The notes under the pieces are model-generated. The model was not told where the DNA came from, did not search any database, and saw only the letters and a program-made list of their open reading frames with translations. From JBIIUJ01 sp044340025 (GTDB lineage: Bacteria > Pseudomonadota > Alphaproteobacteria > Caulobacterales > Aquidulcibacteraceae), in assembly GCA_044340025.1 (NCBI GenBank), contig JBIIUJ010000105.1, positions 1 to 9,176 of the forward strand: a stretch of 9,176 nt of DNA, read 5' to 3'. Below, piece after piece: positions 6,112-9,176 of the stretch; position 1 is the stretch's first letter; each line of letters begins with the position of its first letter. Made by a program: the position numbers and the translations under genes.

Positions 6112-6123
6112 CGCGCCGGCGCG
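6112..6123. terminator. GC palindrome just after the VOC stop, possible terminator
   Basis: CGCGCCGGCGCG is a perfect 12-bp palindrome 2 nt downstream (minus strand) of the VOC stop codon. A second inverted repeat, GTCGGC/GCCGAC (6073-6078 and 6097-6102, 18-nt loop), follows. There is no T-run, so intrinsic termination is doubtful. They mark the end of the ProXp-ala/cnoX/VOC unit. Confidence 0.25.
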
Positions 6124-6125
6124 CT

Positions 6126-6530
6126 TCAGGCGTGCAGGGCGGCGACCGGCTCGATCAGATCCCAGCGATTGCCGCAGAGATCTTCAAAGACGGCGACGAT
6201 CCCATAAGGCTCTGTGCGCGGGCCTTCGAGAAAGCGCACGCCCGCCGCGCTCATGCGCGCATGGGCGGCGGCGAAATCCGGAGTCTCCAGAAAGAAGCCG
6301 ACCCGCCCGCCAGCCTGCCGGCCGATGCTGGCCGCCTGCTCCGGCCCGGCCGCGCGCGCGAGCAACAGCCCCGTCCCGCCTCCGGCCGGGCGCACCACCA
6401 CCCAGCGCTTGCCCCCGCCAAGGTCTGTGTCCTCGGCGAGGGTGAAGCCCAGCGCCTGACAGAAGAAGCCGATGGCGGCGTCGTAGTCGGCGACCAGCAG
6501 GCTGACGAGGCCGAGCCGGGCGCCGCTCAC
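6126..6530 (-). CDS. VOC / glyoxalase-bleomycin resistance family protein
   Basis: 134 residues, one complete vicinal-oxygen-chelate domain with paired beta-alpha-beta-beta-beta modules. First half: LVADYDAAIGFFCQALGF, KRWVVVRPAGGGTGLLLARA. Second half: GGRVGFFLETPDFAAAHARM, EPYGIVAVFEDLCGNRWDLI. Glu116 and Glu127 are candidate metal ligands, but the first strand (RLGLVSLLV) lacks the histidine of glyoxalase I, so it is probably not a methylglyoxal lyase; the substrate is unknown. The start is GTG 6530, with GTGA overlapping the cnoX stop by 4 nt and no ribosome binding site of its own, so translational coupling to cnoX is likely. Confidence 0.85.
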   Translation of the reverse strand: MSGARLGLVSLLVADYDAAIGFFCQALGFTLAEDTDLGGGKRWVVVRPAGGGTGLLLARAAGPEQAASIGRQAGGRVGFFLETPDFAAAHARMSAAGVRFLEGPRTEPYGIVAVFEDLCGNRWDLIEPVAALHA

Positions 6531-7429
6531 GAAAACAGGATGGCCGAGAGCCGCCGGCGGCCGGCCTTGGCGATATCGGAAGCAAGGCCCGCGGCTTCGA
6601 AAACCTTCAGCGCCTGCTTGCGGGCGGCCTGATCATTCCAGTCGCGGTCCGCCTCCACGATGGTGAGCAGGTGATCGACCGCGCCGGCAAGCTCGCCCTG
6701 CGCGGCGAGCGCGCCGGCAAGATCGAACCTCGCCTGATGATCGCCGGGATTGGCCGCCACCGCGCGCGCCAGCGCGGCCGTGTCGCCGCCGCCTTCGGCC
6801 TTGAGCGCCAACGCCGCCTTCACGCTGGCCACGGCGGCGTCATTGGCCTTCTCGGGCGGGACCATGCCGATCACTTCGGCCGCGCGCTCAGGATCGCCGC
6901 CGGCGAGGTAGCAGCGCGCCAGACCCGCCAGACCCGCGACGTTTTCCGGGTCCAGCTGCACGATCTGGGCATAGGCCTGGGCCGCCCCGCCGATATCGCC
7001 AAGCGCGAAGCTCTCTTCGGCCATGGCGAGCAGCTCGCCCGTCTCGGCCCCCTGCGCGCCGCCGCCGGCCAGCCGCTCGATGAATTGCTTGATCTGGCTT
7101 TCCGGGATCGCGCCCATGAAGCCATCGACCGGGCGGCCCTTGTCGAAGGCGAACACCGCCGGGATCGACTGCACCCGCAGCTGGCCGGCATAGGCGGGGT
7201 TCTCGTCGATATTGATCTTGACGAGCTTCACCTTGCCGCCTGCTGCGGCCACCGCGCGCTCGATCATGGGGCCAAGCGTGCGGCACGGGCCGCACCACGG
7301 GGCCCAGAAATCCACCAGCACCGGCTGGTTCATGCTCTCGTCGAGCACATCGGCCCGGAAGCTGGCGTCCGTGGCGTCTTTCACGAGGGCGCTCTTGGGC
7401 GCGTCCTGGGGTTTGCCGAAACCGATCAT
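6527..7429 (-). CDS. cnoX: CnoX chaperedoxin (thioredoxin domain plus TPR-like domain, YbbN family)
   Basis: 300 residues in the CnoX/YbbN layout. A thioredoxin domain spans about 15-120 with QPVLVDFWAPWCGPCR (35-50; Cys46 and Cys49) and the cis-proline in VQSIPAVFAF. A helical TPR-like domain follows from about 130 to the end (AEESFALGDIGGAAQAYAQI, LDPENVAGLAGLARCYLAGG, and ARFDLAGALAAQGELAGAVDHL). CnoX proteins hold unfolding clients, protect their cysteines from over-oxidation, and pass clients to refolding chaperones. E. coli CnoX has lost the first active-site cysteine; this protein keeps the full CGPC and may also reduce disulfides. ATG 7429 overlaps the ProXp-ala stop (ATGA), with AAGGGA 10 nt upstream; the stop overlaps the VOC start. 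Confidence 0.9.
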   Translation of the reverse strand: MIGFGKPQDAPKSALVKDATDASFRADVLDESMNQPVLVDFWAPWCGPCRTLGPMIERAVAAAGGKVKLVKINIDENPAYAGQLRVQSIPAVFAFDKGRPVDGFMGAIPESQIKQFIERLAGGGAQGAETGELLAMAEESFALGDIGGAAQAYAQIVQLDPENVAGLAGLARCYLAGGDPERAAEVIGMVPPEKANDAAVASVKAALALKAEGGGDTAALARAVAANPGDHQARFDLAGALAAQGELAGAVDHLLTIVEADRDWNDQAARKQALKVFEAAGLASDIAKAGRRRLSAILFS

Positions 7430-8004
7430 GGCGTGTGTGTCCCTTGCTGGTGCGCCACGTGGGGCGGGCAGGGGCTTTGCGCAAGCGGGAAAGGCCGCAC
7501 GCGCGGCTCCTCGCCGGAGAAATCGGCGGCAAACGCCCGCCCGCCCCAGGCCGTCACGAAGGGCGCGATGGCGCGTGCCGCGATGGCGGTCGTGGCGTCG
7601 TTCGCCAGCGGGTGGAAGTTCACGATCTCATGGGCGAGCAGCGCCTCGTCCAGCACCAGCGTGACCGCGCGGGCGGCGTCGTTGATCAGGGCAAACAGCG
7701 TGACCGAGCCCGGCCGCACCCCCAGCGCGGCAAAGAGCGCCTCGGCCGAGCCGAAGCTCATCCGCTCGTGCCCGATGGCGCGGTGCAGCCTGTTGAGCGC
7801 CACGCGCGTGTGCCCAAGCGCGCACACGAGCGCCAGCCGGCCCGCCCGGTCGGCGAGGAACAAATTCTTGGTATGGCCGCCCGGCATCTGCGCCTTCAGA
7901 TCGGCGCCGTCCTCCACGGTGAAGACAGGCCGGTGGCTTGTGGTCGCATGCGCGATCCCCAGCCGGTCGAGGTGGGCAAACAGGTCTTCCGGCGCGGCGG
8001 GCAT
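7426..8004 (-). CDS. ProXp-ala-type trans-editing deacylase (YbaK/EbsC fold)
   Basis: 192 residues in the YbaK/aminoacyl-tRNA-deacylase fold, most like ProXp-ala (older name PrdX), which hydrolyses Ala-tRNA(Pro) made in error by prolyl-tRNA synthetase; such proteins are characterised in Caulobacter. Visible: EDLFAHLDRLGIAHATTSHR (6-25), PGGHTKNLFL (41-50) with the conserved Lys46, RMSFGSAEALFAALGVRPGS, VTLFALIND (101-109) and NFHPLANDATTAIA (129-142). Start ATG 8004 gives the usual MPAAPEDLF beginning; ATG 8082 would add 26 residues unlike the family. The last 35 residues (from AADFSGEEP) go beyond the conserved domain, and the stop overlaps the cnoX start as ATGA, so it leads a coupled unit. 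It diverges from the alpha-glucosidase gene over 121 bp. The precise tRNA specificity is inference. Confidence 0.85.
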   Translation of the reverse strand: MPAAPEDLFAHLDRLGIAHATTSHRPVFTVEDGADLKAQMPGGHTKNLFLADRAGRLALVCALGHTRVALNRLHRAIGHERMSFGSAEALFAALGVRPGSVTLFALINDAARAVTLVLDEALLAHEIVNFHPLANDATTAIAARAIAPFVTAWGGRAFAADFSGEEPRVRPFPLAQSPCPPHVAHQQGTHTP

Positions 8005-8072
8005 GGCAGGCCCATAGCGGGCGGGCGGCGATGCGCCAAGGGCAGGGCTCTGGACCCCGCCCCACGGGCCGG

Positions 8073-8084
8073 CAATGATCATTG
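8073..8084. promoter_or_regulatory. Perfect 12-bp palindrome in divergent promoter region
   Basis: CAATGATCATTG is AT-rich in a GC-rich setting and sits in the gap between the ProXp-ala start (8004) and the alpha-glucosidase start (8126). A regulator site for the glycosidase is possible. The centre is TGATCA, not the CG centre usual for LacI-type operators, and about two such palindromes are expected by chance in a window this size. Confidence 0.25.
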
Positions 8085-8125
8085 AGGCCGCAGGCGTTCG
8101 ATCCGGCGGCGACGGGGTGGGCGCG

Positions 8126-9176
8126 ATGAGCGAGAAGGCCGTCTGTGAGGCCGAGGCCTGGTGGCGCGGCGCGGTGATCTATCAGATCTACCCGCGCAGC
8201 TTCCTCGACACCAATGGCGACGGGATCGGCGATCTGGCGGGCGTGACGGCGCGGCTGGATCATGTGGCCGGGCTCGGCGTCGATGCGGTCTGGCTGTCGC
8301 CCTTTTTCGTCTCGCCGATGGCCGACTTCGGCTATGACATCGCCGATTATTGCGCGGTTGACCCGGTATTCGGCACGCTGGCCGACTTTGATGCTCTGGT
8401 GGCGCGCGCCCACGCGCTGGGGCTGAAGGTCATCATCGATCAGGTCTACGCCCACACCAGCGATCAGCACCCCTGGTTTGAGGAAAGCCGCGCCAGCCGC
8501 GAGAACCCGCGCGCCGACTGGTATGTCTGGGCCGACCCCAAGCCCGACGGCAGCCCCCCCAGCAACTGGCAATCGGTGTTTGGCGGCCCAGCCTGGACCT
8601 GGGATGCGCGCCGGCTGCAATACTACATGCACAATTTCCTCAGCGCGCAGCCGCAGCTCAATCTGCACAGCCCCGCCGTGCAGGAGGCGCTTCTGGCGGT
8701 GATGCAGTTCTGGCTTGATCGCGGGGTGGATGGCTTCCGGCTCGACGCGCTGAACTTCGCCATGCACGACCCGCTCCTGCGCGACAATCCGCCCGCCCGG
8801 GATCGCGGCCCGCGCACGCGGCCGTTCGATTACCAGCAACACCTCTTCAACCAGTCCCACCCGGACCTTGTGCTGTTTCTGGAGCGCATCCGCGCCCTGG
8901 CCGACCGGCACGGCGCCATCTTCACCGTGGCCGAAGTCCCCGGCGCGGACGCCGCAGCCGAGATGAAGGCCTTCACCGCCCCGGGCCGCCTCTCCAGCGC
9001 CTATGGCTTTGATTTCCTGTATGCGAAGGCGCTGACGCCAAAGCTGGTGCGGCGCGCGCTGGAGCCCTGGATCGGGCAGGGGCTGGCGAGCTGGGCCTTC
9101 GCCAATCACGATGCCCCGCGCGTCAGCGCGCGCTGGGCCGCGCCCGAAGAGCAGGATGCCTGCGCGCGCGCAGCCC
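8126..9176 (+). CDS. GH13 alpha-glucosidase (partial, 3' end outside window)
   Basis: The first 350 residues of a glycoside hydrolase family 13 enzyme, likely a retaining alpha-glucosidase acting on maltose-type or short alpha-glucosides. It starts with WWRGAVIYQIYPRSFLDTNG and carries the metal loop DTNGDGIGDL (28-37). Conserved regions: IDQVYAHTSDQHPWF (from 104), DGFRLDALNF (202-211) with nucleophile Asp207, VAEV with acid/base Glu270, and FANHDAPR with Asp329. QPQLNL at 175-180 is the region-V motif. The DQV...HTSDQHPWF form is what I recall for the Caulobacter/sphingomonad/Halomonas alpha-glucosidases (near GH13_23). There is no signal peptide, so it is cytoplasmic. ATG 8126 is chosen by family length; an in-frame GTG lies at 8117 and neither has a strong ribosome binding site. 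The remainder of the barrel and the C-terminal beta domain lie beyond 9176. Confidence 0.88.
   Translation, partial: MSEKAVCEAEAWWRGAVIYQIYPRSFLDTNGDGIGDLAGVTARLDHVAGLGVDAVWLSPFFVSPMADFGYDIADYCAVDPVFGTLADFDALVARAHALGLKVIIDQVYAHTSDQHPWFEESRASRENPRADWYVWADPKPDGSPPSNWQSVFGGPAWTWDARRLQYYMHNFLSAQPQLNLHSPAVQEALLAVMQFWLDRGVDGFRLDALNFAMHDPLLRDNPPARDRGPRTRPFDYQQHLFNQSHPDLVLFLERIRALADRHGAIFTVAEVPGADAAAEMKAFTAPGRLSSAYGFDFLYAKALTPKLVRRALEPWIGQGLASWAFANHDAPRVSARWAAPEEQDACARAA

Noticed and set aside
6671..8017. 448-residue plus-strand open frame
   Set aside because: It is antisense to cnoX and ProXp-ala, both clearly real, and shows no domain of its own.
7628..9109. 493-residue minus-strand open frame
   Set aside because: It runs antisense to the GH13 gene, whose catalytic motifs are intact, and overlaps the ProXp-ala gene in another frame. 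The composition is typical of a GC-rich shadow frame.

Overview
The window is GC-rich and gene-dense and looks chromosomal. The proteins point to an alphaproteobacterium, most likely the Caulobacterales/Maricaulales/Hyphomonadaceae side. The pointers are a (2S)-methylsuccinyl-CoA dehydrogenase, a free-standing ProXp-ala editing protein resembling the Caulobacter one, a thioredoxin-TPR chaperedoxin next to LON-domain and Trm112-like genes, and a Caulobacter/Halomonas-type GH13 alpha-glucosidase. The genus assignment is inference.

Layout: (1) 69-1742 (+), methylsuccinyl-CoA dehydrogenase (mcd) of the ethylmalonyl-CoA pathway. (2) 1752-2511, a repeat locus: four copies of a 93-94 bp palindromic element (1752, 2214, 2317, 2419). 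The first copy and the trio of tandem copies bracket a small GIY-YIG nuclease gene (1911-2204). (3) 2516-3298 (-), an SDR of the 3-hydroxyacyl-CoA dehydrogenase type 2 family, convergent with the nuclease gene. (4) 3368-3778 (+), a small DUF1232 membrane protein, divergent from the SDR. (5) 3787-8004 (-), a run of seven genes read right to left: ProXp-ala tRNA editing protein, CnoX chaperedoxin and VOC/glyoxalase protein (joined by 4-nt stop/start overlaps), then an AEC-family transporter, a LON-substrate-binding-domain protein, a Trm112-like protein and a DUF971 protein (the last two also overlapping by 4 nt). (6) 8126-9176 (+), the first 350 codons of a GH13 alpha-glucosidase, cut by the window end.

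How they fit: mcd and the SDR are both acyl-CoA dehydrogenation enzymes on either side of the repeat locus. The minus-strand run is rich in quality-control functions: mischarged-tRNA clearance, redox chaperone, LON-like domain. Within it, VOC and AEC genes separate cnoX from the LON/Trm112/DUF971 part. The least explained element is the repeat cluster with its bracketed GIY-YIG gene. It could be a non-autonomous repeat family tied to a small nuclease, formally like REP elements and their RAYT transposases, but that reading is a hypothesis.
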